Positions 15,835 through 25,806 of a DNA stretch of 34,682 nucleotides are shown one piece after another; positions within the stretch are counted from its first letter, which is position 1, and each line of letters opens with the position of its first letter. The notes below the pieces were generated by a model that worked only from the letters and a program-made list of their open reading frames with translations, did no database searches and had not been told where the DNA came from. This DNA is from Oligoflexia bacterium (GTDB lineage: Bacteria; Bdellovibrionota; UBA1018). A program made the position numbers and the translations under genes. The stretch is taken from contig CAITVN010000021.1 of assembly GCA_903895855.1 (NCBI GenBank), forward strand, positions 1 to 34,682, given 5' to 3'.

Positions 15835-17040
15835 CTAGCGAATATTATTGATCGAGTTCTTTACTGTGTCGTGCTTGGTTTTCATGAGGTTTTTCACCAT
15901 CGTGAATTGGCGATTTTCATTTTGTCTTGCAGTTTGTAACTGCAAATAGTGTAGATTGAAACTCATCTGTGTTTCTTGCATTTTTTTCGTGGCTTCGAGC
16001 AGTGCTTGATTCGAGTTTGAAGTTTTTTGCAGCTCGGCAATCACGGCGCTGCCTGCTTGGGTCAGGGCTCCGTGCTGATCGCAGGGGTAACCACAGTCGC
16101 CTGCGATACCAGAAACGGTAGAGCCCACCTCGGTCAGTGCGCCCCCACTGGTCGCCATTTGGTCACCAATGGTTCCTAGTGCCGTAGCGGCGGCTGATCC
16201 ATTAGACATGCCCATGGCCGAAGCGACCGTAGAGGCGGCCTGTGAGAGTGCAGAAGCGGCATCACCAGAACTTCTCACGACGCTGGCTGCGGCACTGTCG
16301 TCGAGACGTTGTCTGAAGGTAGCTTTGTCGACAGTTAGGCTCGCTGACTTTGAAAGTTCAATCAGTTGAGTTGAAGGGGCTGTCTCACTCTGTCTGAGGG
16401 TGGCGATGACGTCTTGAATAGAACCGCTAAATTCTGAAAGGCTAGTTTGATAATCTGAATAAGCTTGAATCACGCGGTTAGTTGAGAGAACCAAAATATC
16501 AAATCCTCCGAGTATGACTCCAATATCGCTGATGACGTCGCATCCGGCTTTGCGGGGGGCCGAGTAGCCTTCGGTGTTAACTTGATTGATGCATTGAAGA
16601 TTGAGAAGTGAGTATCCCATTTGAAAGAACGCAAATCTGATTTGAGATTGATTGAGATCTGAATCAGTTTGAGTGGTTTCACCGATGCTGACGAGCTGAC
16701 TTGAGAGTTGAACAGTCGCAACGTTAGGGTCTGAGACTGCATCTTCAAGTAGAGCCAACAAGCCATCAACGGTGAGGTTAAGTGAAGTGACTGCGAGTTC
16801 ACTCTTTCCGGCAAGAGAGACGGTGCTTGAAACCTGAGGTTTGAGGGTGGCCGTTTTTTTAGGCGTTAAGTTAAGTGAATGAAAAGTCTCAATGCTAGAG
16901 TCTATTGTTTCACTTAAGCTAGCCTGGCTATCGGCTACGGCCTGCTCGCCTTTGCTTAGGGGGCCGTGAGTCTCGCACCCAGCTAATATAAATAGGCAGA
17001 GAGTTATTAAGAAACTTGAGATTGTGGAGTGAAACTTCAT
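15835..17040 (-). CDS. Lipoprotein of unknown function
   Basis: This 401-residue protein has a short signal peptide with lipobox ILAGC (lipidated Cys22). The mature part is largely helical and Ala/Ser/Thr/Gln-rich. A hydrophobic, small-residue stretch near 260-310 (AASALSQAASTVASAMGM) looks like a glycine-zipper or channel-forming helix. A CGYPC motif near 330 may be a disulfide. The C-terminal third is probably coiled coil. It resembles secreted helical proteins common in predatory deltaproteobacteria, but no family is recognised. An AAGAG precedes the ATG and a TATAAA-like -10 lies about 30 bases upstream. It is transcribed towards, and ends about 180 bases before, the octahaem gene; whether it is co-transcribed is unclear because a separate -10 lies between. 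Confidence 0.7.
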   Translation of the reverse strand: MKFHSTISSFLITLCLFILAGCETHGPLSKGEQAVADSQASLSETIDSSIETFHSLNLTPKKTATLKPQVSSTVSLAGKSELAVTSLNLTVDGLLALLEDAVSDPNVATVQLSSQLVSIGETTQTDSDLNQSQIRFAFFQMGYSLLNLQCINQVNTEGYSAPRKAGCDVISDIGVILGGFDILVLSTNRVIQAYSDYQTSLSEFSGSIQDVIATLRQSETAPSTQLIELSKSASLTVDKATFRQRLDDSAAASVVRSSGDAASALSQAASTVASAMGMSNGSAAATALGTIGDQMATSGGALTEVGSTVSGIAGDCGYPCDQHGALTQAGSAVIAELQKTSNSNQALLEATKKMQETQMSFNLHYLQLQTARQNENRQFTMVKNLMKTKHDTVKNSINNIR

Positions 17041-17189
17041 AAGCTCTTTGTTAACACGTTGCGTTATTTATATCAAGTAGGTATCTTCGTAATTGCCCAG
17101 TAACTTGCGGCGGTTGGGCTGCGAGTTAAAGCTCAGTCATTTTTGCCTGGATTCAATTCAAAGACTGTCACACGATACACCTCTTTTCA

Positions 17190-17461
17190 AACGCGCGGGC
17201 AAGGGCAATTGCCCACGAGATGGGCCATGTGCTCGGCTTCGAAGATCGCTATTACACCAGATGGGTTCCAGAAAAGTGCGCCTATGAGGTCACTTACTCG
17301 GGCGAAGATCTGATGTCAGGCGGCATCGGCAAGGTCACCGATGACGAATGGAAAGAACTTGATGAAGCTTATTCGTGGACTGGTCAATCGAAGTAGAAAA
17401 TGTAGCGGACCCGAAGGACATCCCGCCAGAAAAATATGACTTGCTGATTGAAAAGAGCTGA
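17190..17461 (+). pseudogene. Remnant of a metzincin-type zinc protease gene
   Basis: From about 17190 a frame reads ARAIAHEMGHVLGFEDRYY, the HExxHxxGxxD zinc site. It continues to a Met-turn (DLMSGG) and runs to TAG 17394-17396. After a shift to the next frame the coding pattern continues (VADPKDIPPEKYDLL) to TGA 17459-17461. The N-terminal part is missing and no start is found. The protein would belong to the metzincins, similar in spacing to snapalysin-like enzymes. It lies on the plus strand among minus-strand genes and looks more GC-rich than its surroundings. Truncation is certain; the frameshift is inferred from the coding-like sequence past the stop. Confidence 0.7.
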
Positions 17462-17488
17462 CTCAGTTGCTAGCCCGACTGTAAGTGG

Positions 17489-18133
17489 TTAGCGAGAGCC
17501 TTTTTTTTCTGTTACTCTTATGTTCACTGCGAGTTTGAACTGGGCTGCGGTATTTGTGTTGATAAATTCAGTTTGTGAGTTCAGTAGGGGGGCCGCGATT
17601 GCAGCGAGTGTTTTCAGAAGAGCTCTGAGTGAACGAGAACTGGGTACGGTATTCGGTGAGCACAGTTGCTCTAACGCCTGACAGAGTGCGGTTGAAATCC
17701 GAAAATACGCCGGAAGCTCAAAATTTTCAAATTGTGTACTCACGTTTTCTTTTAGTCCTCGATCGGTTAGGTACCGCAAACTGGCCGGGGTCAGAAGCGG
17801 CATGTCGACTGGAACAATCAAGACACCAATAAAACCAGTTTGATCGACAGCCCATTTTACTACTGAGTTGATAGCGCCAATGGGCCCGAGCCCCGCGACT
17901 TGATCGGGAATGCACTCAAAACCAGGTCGGTCGCCGCTGACGACGATGCGTGAATTTACCCCGAGCGCGAGTCGTGTTGTTGTGACCGCGCGTTCAAGAA
18001 GAGTTGCCCCTTCAAGTAAGAGGCTTGCTTTATCTCGACCCATGCGAGTCGATTTGCCACCGGCAAGAACAACAGCCAGTACATTATCGATGTGGGTCAA
18101 GGGCGTGATCTCGCAACCGTTCGCTTTCTGCAC
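17489..18133 (-). CDS. mobA: MobA-like molybdenum cofactor guanylyltransferase
   Basis: The predicted cytoplasmic enzyme transfers GMP from GTP to molybdopterin to make the guanine dinucleotide cofactor. The nucleotide-binding signature LAGGKSTRMGRDK is at residues 23-35, and a metal-binding VPVDMP motif is near 110. Length 214 fits the family (about 190-215). GTG 18133 is preferred because AAGGAG lies ten bases before it (18144-18149); an in-frame TTG at 18160 would add nine residues but overlies that site. The C-terminus is less typical, so a related nucleotidyltransferase (MobA/MocA-like) is possible. No molybdoenzyme or other cofactor gene is nearby. The gene stands alone between a protease remnant and a secreted methyltransferase-like gene. 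Confidence 0.8.
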   Translation of the reverse strand: MQKANGCEITPLTHIDNVLAVVLAGGKSTRMGRDKASLLLEGATLLERAVTTTRLALGVNSRIVVSGDRPGFECIPDQVAGLGPIGAINSVVKWAVDQTGFIGVLIVPVDMPLLTPASLRYLTDRGLKENVSTQFENFELPAYFRISTALCQALEQLCSPNTVPSSRSLRALLKTLAAIAAPLLNSQTEFINTNTAAQFKLAVNIRVTEKKGSR

Positions 18134-18342
18134 TTCTGTTGTGCTCCTTTTTTCAGGCAACAGCCCCGGTGATCTGCGACAAACGCCGCCGGTTTCACGG
18201 CTCAGATTTCATGTTTCGTTAGAGGGTGAAAACCCAAATCTTGACGAAATTTAGACGATCCGAACTCGGAGGTTTTTTTACTAGTTAACTCAACCCAGCG
18301 TAGGCCAGTCACGTCAAAAGTTAAAGTTCAATTCTTCGACTT

Positions 18343-19599
18343 TCAGTTTAATGGCAGACTGCGAAAGTAGCGTCTTGGCGGGGTGCCATCTTGGTAGTGG
18401 TCGAGAGACAACTCAGGAATGTCGTGCTCTGAAAGGTTACGAATTTTTTCGATTCGAATTGCCTCGGGTTGGTTGATTCCAATCCACTCGATTTTTTGTC
18501 CTAAGTGGTTGAGGTATTCACCCAGTCCGTTGGGGTTACCATCGATCGTGAGTTTGCTTGGTTCAAAACGAATGTAGGCTTTTCCACCGATTTTTAAAAG
18601 TTCGAGGTACTTTTTTAAGACGAGATCGATTCTGGCCGTGTAGGCGAATGGGCCATACAAGTCAGTGATGAGATCGACTTGTCCGATTTCTGAAGCACGA
18701 TAATCTTCAAGGTATCTGCCGCTGAGGTATCGAAACTGTCGACCCTGTTGATTTAATCCATATAGCTCATTTACAAAAAGTGAGTAGGGTTGCTCGATTG
18801 ATAGGGCTGTTAACCCCCGCGATTTGACTTGAACCGTTTCAGTGGGGGTGATGCGAACTCCGATGGCGAGTTCTTTCATAGCAGAGGCTGATCCCGCACC
18901 GGCGTCGAGCCAATGCGAGTCTACGGTTAGCGCTTTGATGTCTTGCAGCCATTGGTTACCGAAATCGTTGAGGTACAGAGTGGCAGATCTGTGGTAATTG
19001 TACTGATTGAGTTTGTGGCGCTGGTGGGCTTTCGCTAGTTCGGCTGTCTGATCGGTTGCCAGTTCAGTTGCCCATTTAGCTGACTGACTAGGTGAATGCT
19101 GAGGAGCGCGACTTGGTAGAAGGTCTGCCACTTCGCCGACCTGTGAGTAGCCATTAGCGGGTTCGGCCTGGGTTGTTGTGTTGATGAGTTTTGGGCGTTG
19201 AGATTGGTTGAGTTGTCGTAGACCTTCGTTGGCCTCGCGGTTCAATTCGAGGAGGCGAGACTGCAAGAAATTTACTTTTTTCGATTCGACAGAGGCGCCA
19301 GTGAAATCATGAAGCTCGTGCCCAATTTGTTTTTCAAGCGATTCGAGCAGACTCTCGCTGGTTTGCGTATAGATGAGTTCGTACTGAGCAGGTGTGAGTA
19401 GAGGGTCTCGTGATTTTGCACTCAGTATTCGAATTTGAGTGCTCATTTTCGCCACCACCTCGAATTCTGATAAGAGTCGTGACCGAATCACGAGTTCGTA
19501 GAGAGGAATTCTGAGAAGTGACGGCAGCTCTTGCGCCTTGAGTGGGATAGACTGGAGCGAAAGAGCCAATGTTAAGAGTAGCAGTCCAAGGAAGCGCAT
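18343..19599 (-). CDS. Exported protein with a SAM-methyltransferase-like domain
   Basis: The product has 418 residues. It begins with a strong Sec signal peptide (core about 4-17, cleavage near LKAQ). A helical region follows to about 200. The C-terminal half looks like a class I methyltransferase: motif I WLDAGAGSASAMKEL (Asp232 at the core), an acidic motif VDLITDLYGPFAYT near 310, and a strand KIGGKAYIRFE near 340. S-adenosylmethionine is not known to be available in the periplasm, so an exported copy is odd. It may bind another ligand or be a degenerate fold. No lipobox is present. Spacing of 126 bases from the ligase gene upstream does not show whether it is co-transcribed. Confidence 0.7.
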   Translation of the reverse strand: MRFLGLLLLTLALSLQSIPLKAQELPSLLRIPLYELVIRSRLLSEFEVVAKMSTQIRILSAKSRDPLLTPAQYELIYTQTSESLLESLEKQIGHELHDFTGASVESKKVNFLQSRLLELNREANEGLRQLNQSQRPKLINTTTQAEPANGYSQVGEVADLLPSRAPQHSPSQSAKWATELATDQTAELAKAHQRHKLNQYNYHRSATLYLNDFGNQWLQDIKALTVDSHWLDAGAGSASAMKELAIGVRITPTETVQVKSRGLTALSIEQPYSLFVNELYGLNQQGRQFRYLSGRYLEDYRASEIGQVDLITDLYGPFAYTARIDLVLKKYLELLKIGGKAYIRFEPSKLTIDGNPNGLGEYLNHLGQKIEWIGINQPEAIRIEKIRNLSEHDIPELSLDHYQDGTPPRRYFRSLPLN

Positions 19600-19725
19600 A
19601 AAACCCTAGTATCACGCAATGCGTCAAACTAAGTAGAAGAAAGATTTAGTTTTAAGGCGTGCAAGGGGTGTTGGGGGCTGTAAATTGACCGACCTTGCTT
19701 AACTATTCAATTTTATTAACTATAT

Positions 19726-21408
19726 TTAACTTAATCCGATGATTTCGCCATCTGAATTGAGATCAATTTTAAAGGCTGACGGCTCTTTGGGTAGACCTGG
19801 CATGGTCATGATGGCACCGCAAATCATGACGATAAACTCGGCACCAGCTGAAAGGCGTACCTCTCGAATGTCGATCACGTGGTCAGAGGGGGCCCCTCTG
19901 AGGGTGGGGTCAGTTGAGAATGAATACTGGGTCTTGGCCACACAAACCGGGTAGTGACCGTATCCCTCTTTTTGAAGCCGTGCAATTTCGGCTTTAACAG
20001 CTGAGGCGGCAGTGACCGCAGAGGCGCCGTACATTTTTTTTGCGATGGTTTCAATTTTTTGAAACAGCGGAACCGAATCTTCGTACAAGAATTTAAATTG
20101 TGACCCTCGGCTCTCAGCTTTTTCAACTACCTCAACAACGGTTCGAGCCAACTCTTCGGTGCCTCGGCTACCGTCTGCCCAGTGGGTAGCTAAAACAACT
20201 GGCACACCTTGTGAAGAAAACAATCGCTTAACTTCTTGAATTTCGGCATCGGTATCTTGCGAGAAGCGGTTAATTGCAACAATGCACGGCAGTCCAAAGT
20301 TCTCTCGCATGTTGTGCACATGCCTTTCTAAATTGCTCAAGCCTTTTGCGAGTGACCCGACGTCTTCTCGAACCAAGTCTTTCAGTTCAACTCCGCCATG
20401 AAATTTCAGAGCCCGAATAGTAGCGACGATGACAACGGCTGAAGGTCGTAGGCCGCTTTTTCGGCACTTGATATCTAAGAATTTTTCTGCGCCAAGGTCA
20501 GCGCCAAACCCGGCTTCTGTCACCACATAATCGGCAAGCTTTAAGGCTGTCTGAGTGGCGACTACTGAATTGCACCCATGCGCAATATTGGCAAAGGGGC
20601 CACCGTGAATCAGAGCGGGAGTCGATTCTAGAGTCTGCACTAAGTTGGGCTTAAATGCCTCTTTTAACAGAACTGCCATTGCCCCATGGGCTTTGATGTC
20701 TCGAGCTAGAATTTTTTTCTTCGCTCTCGAATACCCAATGACAATATTTCCCAGTCGTTCTTTGAGGTCTTCAAGAGATTTTGCGAGACAAAAAATCGCC
20801 ATCACTTCAGAGGCGACTACAATGTCAAAGCCGTCTTGTCGGGTGAAGCCGTTTGCGACTCCGCCAAGTCCGACGGTGATGTCGCGAAGAGCGCGATCAT
20901 TCAAATCAACGACCCGACGCCAGGTGATTCTTCTCGTGTCGATGTCGAGCTCATTGCCAAAGTGAATGTGATTGTCAATCATGGCCGCTAGTAAATTGTT
21001 TGCGAGTCCGATAGCGGCGAAATCTCCGGTGAAATGCAGGTTAATGTCTTCCATCGGCACGACTTGAGCAAAGCCTCCGCCGGTAGCTCCGCCTTTCATT
21101 CCGAATACTGGGCCAATTGAGGGCTCGCGCAAGCAGATCATGGTCTTCTTGCCGATTCGCTTAAGGGCATCACCCAGCCCAATGGTTGTGGTGGTCTTGC
21201 CTTCTCCGGCCGGAGTGGGGCTGATCGCAGTGACCAGAACGAGTTTTCCGTTCTTATTGTTTTCTAAGCTTTTGAGGTACGCAGTCGAAAGTTTGGCCTT
21301 AGTGAGGCCATAAGGTTCAAGCGCATCGGCAGGAATTCCAGCTGTTTTTGCGATTTCTTGAATGGGTTTTAGTTTGAACTCGCGAGCAATTTCGATGTCA
21401 GATTTCAT
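19726..21408 (-). CDS. fhs: Formate-tetrahydrofolate ligase
   Basis: This cytoplasmic enzyme joins formate to tetrahydrofolate using ATP to give 10-formyl-THF, feeding purine and one-carbon metabolism. The 560 residues match the family length. Hallmarks are the P-loop [11 protein letters not shown] (about 65-75), [19 protein letters not shown] near 100, HFTGDFAAI, and the conserved C-terminus [10 protein letters not shown]. Homology supports ATG 21408 (MKSDIEIA); an in-frame TTG at 21450 would add 14 unlikely residues. There is no strong ribosome site. It follows the beta-helix lipoprotein gene by 51 bases and may be read through from it, though the two have no shared role. Identification is essentially certain. 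Confidence 0.97.
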   Translation of the reverse strand: MKSDIEIAREFKLKPIQEIAKTAGIPADALEPYGLTKAKLSTAYLKSLENNKNGKLVLVTAISPTPAGEGKTTTTIGLGDALKRIGKKTMICLREPSIGPVFGMKGGATGGGFAQVVPMEDINLHFTGDFAAIGLANNLLAAMIDNHIHFGNELDIDTRRITWRRVVDLNDRALRDITVGLGGVANGFTRQDGFDIVVASEVMAIFCLAKSLEDLKERLGNIVIGYSRAKKKILARDIKAHGAMAVLLKEAFKPNLVQTLESTPALIHGGPFANIAHGCNSVVATQTALKLADYVVTEAGFGADLGAEKFLDIKCRKSGLRPSAVVIVATIRALKFHGGVELKDLVREDVGSLAKGLSNLERHVHNMRENFGLPCIVAINRFSQDTDAEIQEVKRLFSSQGVPVVLATHWADGSRGTEELARTVVEVVEKAESRGSQFKFLYEDSVPLFQKIETIAKKMYGASAVTAASAVKAEIARLQKEGYGHYPVCVAKTQYSFSTDPTLRGAPSDHVIDIREVRLSAGAEFIVMICGAIMTMPGLPKEPSAFKIDLNSDGEIIGLS

Positions 21409-21459
21409 TCGAAAAATGTAGCTTCTTGTGAGCACAAGTTCAAGTATCAATATCCGTTA

Positions 21460-24120
21460 TCAGTAACCGTTATCTGACCATCCATAGATTTGAATGTTAG
21501 AAAGGCTGCTGCCGTTTGCTTCGTATGAGCAGATGCTTGAGCTGAGACTGCCGTGGCCTTGATAGGCACCGAAATTTGCCATGTAGGTGCAGGCCTCTCC
21601 GCTTTCGCAAAGACCGTTGTCATTACCGATGCCATCTCCAATGATTTCAAGAGCGTTAGTGAGAAACTGTTGCGGGGCCGTTTGGCCATCGACCATCGAA
21701 TGCCCCCCGCTCACTGCAGCTGGGCACGGAGCCCCTTCGGTGAAGGCGGTATTCTCTGAAGTGACTAGTTCACTGCGGTTGTAGAGCCATGAAGACGAAG
21801 ACGGTGCTTTTTTTAGTGAAAAATCCCAAATGGCACAAGTGCTACCTGATAGACAATTTCCCGAGAGTGCCGATGATGGCCAATTGGCTGCTGAGGTCGG
21901 GCCCCAGCCACTGAAGAGATTATCAAAGTTGATCCAATCGCTGATCGTTGAATACGTTTGACTCACGTTCGCGTGATTCGAGTCAGTAACGACTCGACCG
22001 ACAAAGCTATCAGAATAGGGCAGTAGGGTGCGAGTGACCGTGTGAGTGCTCGCCGGTAATCCGCCAGAGGTTGAAGCGACTTCGCAAGCACCTGATTGGA
22101 CTCCGTTGTTGCTACCGCCTGTTACGGTACAACCAGCGCTAAATAGGTTGTACAGAAGCACTAGATTTTCGGTAAAATAGGCACTACCGACGTTCGTCAA
22201 TGAGATTGCGGGAACGTTAAATAGCGCTGAACCGACGGCTAGCTGGGCAACTTTTGTTGTGGCTGTGTATTGGTCGATACTCAGTTGGGTCACTAAATTT
22301 CCAATCGATAACACTTGAACCAAGGTGGTATCAGAGACGTTCGAGTAAATAGAAATGCCACCTGCGCCGAAACTGCTGCTGGTGCCATTATTAACTGACG
22401 TCACGCCAAAAAAAGTATTTCGATTAGAGTTATTGTCGACAAAAATGCCATAGTCTCCGTTATTCGCGACCAGTACCTCTGTAAAAACCGAATTGAGTGA
22501 CGGCGAAGCTAACTGAATTCCACTGCTGCCATTGCCAATACTTTGAATGCGATTGAAAACGCCGTTTGATTCAGAGTTCAGCACTAGGCCGCTGCCTGCG
22601 GCGTTGATGGTTCTCAGGCCGTGGGCCCAGGTGTCGACACCTTGTTGAAGGTTTACGTTGATACCCCGTGAAGAGTGAATTGTCGTGTTCATGATTCGCA
22701 GACCAAGGCCCAGATAAGAGTTTAAATTGACCTCTGAAGCGTCAGAGATAATCGAACCATTGATGGTCGAATGTTTGACGTTAACAAAACCAATGCCTCT
22801 CTTTGCAAAATCGGCTTGGATATTTGTCGAAGTGCTCGCCTTGAGTTCGGCTTCTATCCACAGAAATTTCTTTAACCCTGCAGAGATTAGGCACTTTGAT
22901 GCTGAATCGACTTCACCTGTGCCGGGGTTGCAGTTGTTGACGCCAGAAGCGTGCTGAGAAAGAACTGAATTATCAAGGGTGACGACGGCCACGTTGTTAG
23001 CGCTGATATTGTAACCTCTAGTCACTCGAGATGAGTTCAAGACATAGATAGTGCCAGGTTGGCCGTTTGCGGCCTGTGAAGTCAAGAGTGCGACTGTATC
23101 TCCAGGGTTCGAGTTATCAGGTAAGTTCACTACAGGATTTGAATACCAAATCGATAAAGCGGATTCAAAAATGAGATCGCCTGCTTTTTTTACTCTGACC
23201 GCATTATGACTCCAACCCGGACCAGCCCCGGTATCGCCATGAAGAAAATTTCGCAAACCTCTTTGCTCTTTGAAGCCAGTTGAGATCAGGCGAGCGCCAC
23301 CGTTAACGATTACACATTTCCAATTGAAAATATCTAAATTATCTTGACCGGTGATTTGGGCACACGAAACTTCATCTGCTAAGGTGACAACCCTTCGCTC
23401 GCCCCCATGCGAACACGCTCGTCTGCCAGTTTCAGCCCCCGCGCAGGCGGTATCGTCTGCCGAGAAATCGTCACCAGTCAAGTTGGGCGTGGCAACGTAG
23501 TCTAGCCAATTGCCCCCGTGCATGGGCCAAAGGGGGGCTACAGTGGCCAGTTTTGGGCTAACGACGAGGTTGATGTCTTGTTCGTGAGTGTAGAAAACCC
23601 CTTGGTATAAGTAGGCGATGATGATCGGGGTTGTGAAGGTTCCGACAGTGGTGGGAGTGAATGAGTAGTTCAAGTTGCAGGATTTTCCGGCCATGACGGT
23701 TCCCAAACAAGAGTCAGAGGTGAGTGCGAAATCAGAGCTGGCTGAAACCAAGCCCAAAAATAGCACTTCACTGCCGAGGTTTGAAAGGGTGAGCGTCGTT
23801 GAGAAAGTGGTTCGGTAGAAGGCGTTTAGAAAATCAGACTGATTAGAAATACTCGAAGTGAGCTCTGAACCCGGGGTTGGAGTGGCACTAGAACTAGTGC
23901 TAGAACTAGAATCGATACCGGTGTTGAGAGCGGCATCAACACTTGCGCTAGAGTTTTGAGGCGTTTCGGCTACGGCTTCACTCGGTGTGGCTTCCCAGGT
24001 CATTTCACTATCAACGCAGCCTGAAAAAAAAGTGGGTATCAGAGCGAAAACGAGAAGAAACCTCAGGGCGAGAGTTTGATACTTGGCCAAAGATAACAGG
24101 TTTTTCGTGATAGTCGTCAC
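21460..24120 (-). CDS. Surface lipoprotein with parallel beta-helix
   Basis: The 886-residue product has lipobox TFFSGC (lipidated Cys35) and a Ser/Thr-rich linker. A beta-sandwich of the choice-of-anchor type follows (about 95-195), with GTVMAGKSCNLNYSFTPTTVG typical of that family. The centre (about 430-640) has right-handed beta-helix repeats rich in N, G and S (VANNGDYGIFVDNNSNRNTF). The C-terminal region is Cys-rich, with GNDNGLCESGEACTY and a GAYQGHG element. It may bind or cleave polysaccharide, but no catalytic residues can be picked. The start is uncertain: GTG 24120 gives a normal signal, but GTG 24165 and TTG 24090 are in frame. TATAAT at 24132-24127 would favour the shorter forms. 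Confidence 0.8.
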   Translation of the reverse strand: MTTITKNLLSLAKYQTLALRFLLVFALIPTFFSGCVDSEMTWEATPSEAVAETPQNSSASVDAALNTGIDSSSSTSSSATPTPGSELTSSISNQSDFLNAFYRTTFSTTLTLSNLGSEVLFLGLVSASSDFALTSDSCLGTVMAGKSCNLNYSFTPTTVGTFTTPIIIAYLYQGVFYTHEQDINLVVSPKLATVAPLWPMHGGNWLDYVATPNLTGDDFSADDTACAGAETGRRACSHGGERRVVTLADEVSCAQITGQDNLDIFNWKCVIVNGGARLISTGFKEQRGLRNFLHGDTGAGPGWSHNAVRVKKAGDLIFESALSIWYSNPVVNLPDNSNPGDTVALLTSQAANGQPGTIYVLNSSRVTRGYNISANNVAVVTLDNSVLSQHASGVNNCNPGTGEVDSASKCLISAGLKKFLWIEAELKASTSTNIQADFAKRGIGFVNVKHSTINGSIISDASEVNLNSYLGLGLRIMNTTIHSSRGINVNLQQGVDTWAHGLRTINAAGSGLVLNSESNGVFNRIQSIGNGSSGIQLASPSLNSVFTEVLVANNGDYGIFVDNNSNRNTFFGVTSVNNGTSSSFGAGGISIYSNVSDTTLVQVLSIGNLVTQLSIDQYTATTKVAQLAVGSALFNVPAISLTNVGSAYFTENLVLLYNLFSAGCTVTGGSNNGVQSGACEVASTSGGLPASTHTVTRTLLPYSDSFVGRVVTDSNHANVSQTYSTISDWINFDNLFSGWGPTSAANWPSSALSGNCLSGSTCAIWDFSLKKAPSSSSWLYNRSELVTSENTAFTEGAPCPAAVSGGHSMVDGQTAPQQFLTNALEIIGDGIGNDNGLCESGEACTYMANFGAYQGHGSLSSSICSYEANGSSLSNIQIYGWSDNGY

Positions 24121-24126
24121 TCTATC

Positions 24127-24132
24127 ATTATA
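24127..24132 (-). promoter_or_regulatory. Possible -10 element, unusually close to the start
   Basis: TATAAT is read on the minus strand, ending six bases before GTG 24120. If used, the transcript would start at or near that GTG, giving a leaderless mRNA or initiation at TTG 24090. No -35 match is seen. Confidence 0.3.
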
Positions 24133-24273
24133 ACAAGCCTGTTCGAGCGGTGATAGGTGTGTCACGGGTGACTACAATTCTGAGTGGGCTCTCTATCATT
24201 TAAGTGCAACTGAGCGAAATAAGAGAAGGAATAAAGCGGCCGTTTAAGTACCTTCTGCTTATCGGCTCGTTGA

Positions 24274-25431
24274 CTAAGAACCTCTTATTCTCATCGAACT
24301 CATTTTGGCAAAACCGAGAGCCTGAATGGCGGCAAGACCGTTGTGCCGGCGACACAGCAATTTTAGATTTGATAATTCATTCGATCCACCTAGAGCTAGA
24401 GGTTGTGTGTGATCGATTTCAAGTTGATAACGAGAGCTACAGCGACGGCCTTGGTGCACGTACTCACACTTGCCTTCTGCCTTGCTCCACACCTGTCGTT
24501 TCAATTGAACGGGCAGCGAAACACGAATGCCTGCGGGCAACATTTTCTCTGCGGTGTGAATCAAATTGGTTTGGTCAGTTTCGTCTAGATTTTCAGCGCT
24601 TTTATTATTTTTTTGGTATGCGACTTTGTCAGGATTTTTGTTGGCAGTTTTATTTGGATTTTTTCCTGTCACATTATCTGTTATTTTTCCCGTCACTTTT
24701 TCGTTGGGGGGCTCGCCAACTTGTCCGGGGCTCTCGCTACGATCTTCGTCAGGTCTCTCATCACCTTGTCTGGGTGTCTGAGTTTTTCGCGACTGCAGCC
24801 CCTTGGCCTTTTCAATCTTGATGAGATGACCGGTCACTAAGAAATCCATGAGTTCGGCGAGAGTGGCATTCGGATGTGAATGACTGAGAAGGTCTCTCAA
24901 TCGATTTACTTTTTCGAAAAGTTCTTCTGAAGCGCTGAACCTGAGTTCGCGCACAGTCGGCGACAAGATTCGGGTTTTCTCTGGGGTTGGCAGCTCGGGC
25001 GATAGCTCAAACAGCATTCGGTCACACTGACTTTGCGACCTGTTTTCGGCGTTTTTAGCTATGGCCTTTTTTTCTTCAATGGTTTTTGCCTTGCCAGCTT
25101 TCTTTGTGGCATGAAAATACGATTGAAGTTTTGCCGCATTGCTTAGCGATAATGAACCATTTTCAAAAGCTTGCCGGGTCTCTGGCAAATCGGTGACGAG
25201 ACGCATGGTTTGAATTCGTCTCTGCGCCGCGCCCTCACTTAGGCCGAGTTCTTTCGTCACAAATTCAAACAAACTCGAGTACCCAAGTTTCAAGAAAAGA
25301 AGCCTTTGATTGATCTCAGCGAGGTGCTCAATGAGCTTTGCGGTGATTCGCCGCTCTTCGCTCACGATGATTTTTGTTTCGCTCAATAACCGGTCTGAAG
25401 TGAGTGCTTTTAAAGTCATTGACTTCTGCAT
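24274..25431 (-). CDS. HNH endonuclease with DUF222-like N-terminal region
   Basis: The product has 385 residues. The N-terminal part (about 15-210) is helical and resembles the DUF222/13E12-type region found before HNH domains. A low-complexity Lys/Asn/Thr linker (about 215-300) has recurring VTGKxxxK units. The C-terminus has the HNH nuclease core: CEYV and a second Cys, then EIDHTQPLALGG, SNLKLLCRRHN. All metal-binding and catalytic His/Asn positions are present. Such genes are often multicopy and linked to mobile DNA, but no inteps, phage genes or inverted repeats are seen here. ATG 25431 is used; ATG 25419 is an alternative. Nuclease fold is confident; target and role are unknown. Confidence 0.85.
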   Translation of the reverse strand: MQKSMTLKALTSDRLLSETKIIVSEERRITAKLIEHLAEINQRLLFLKLGYSSLFEFVTKELGLSEGAAQRRIQTMRLVTDLPETRQAFENGSLSLSNAAKLQSYFHATKKAGKAKTIEEKKAIAKNAENRSQSQCDRMLFELSPELPTPEKTRILSPTVRELRFSASEELFEKVNRLRDLLSHSHPNATLAELMDFLVTGHLIKIEKAKGLQSRKTQTPRQGDERPDEDRSESPGQVGEPPNEKVTGKITDNVTGKNPNKTANKNPDKVAYQKNNKSAENLDETDQTNLIHTAEKMLPAGIRVSLPVQLKRQVWSKAEGKCEYVHQGRRCSSRYQLEIDHTQPLALGGSNELSNLKLLCRRHNGLAAIQALGFAKMSSMRIRGS

Positions 25432-25806
25432 AGCACGGCTTTCTAAATGATGAGTTTCAAGAGGAGTGACTCGATTTTTTAACTAGCTCTCAGACGAACA
25501 CAGTTGAGCCCGATGCCTCATTTGATCATCGTCGAACTTAAAATTTCCAAAACGGTCGAAAGAACAGCCTAGAATGGCCCCGAGACACCTCGAAAATCGG
25601 TCAAGCCCAAAATGATAGCGGCAACTATTTTGTAGCGGCACCGGTTTTACCGAAAAAGACTGCAAAAAAACCACAATAAAACCGCAAAAAAAGAAGACTC
25701 AAGAATGAAGTTCTGAAATCTATGATCACTGTATCGGCCAATCCTCAAGTCTCTTGTATTTGATCTAATCCGCACTTATTTAATGGAGATTCTCTGAGTG
25801 CGGCCC
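25432..25806. other. Non-coding gap with one inverted repeat
   Basis: No convincing gene is present in these 375 bases. CGGTTTTA (25642-25649) and TAAAACCG (25677-25684) form an 8-bp stem around a 27-base A-rich loop. Upstream signals for the endonuclease gene must lie here, but none is clear. Confidence 0.35.

Noticed and set aside
18256..18285. Short TCCGA-AC-TCGGA stem followed by seven T as a terminator
   Set aside because: The loop is too small for a stable hairpin and no plus-strand gene ends nearby.
24204..24821. 205-codon open frame on the plus strand
   Set aside because: It is antisense to the HNH endonuclease gene, whose HNH motif is unmistakable, and its own protein is low-complexity and Phe-rich.
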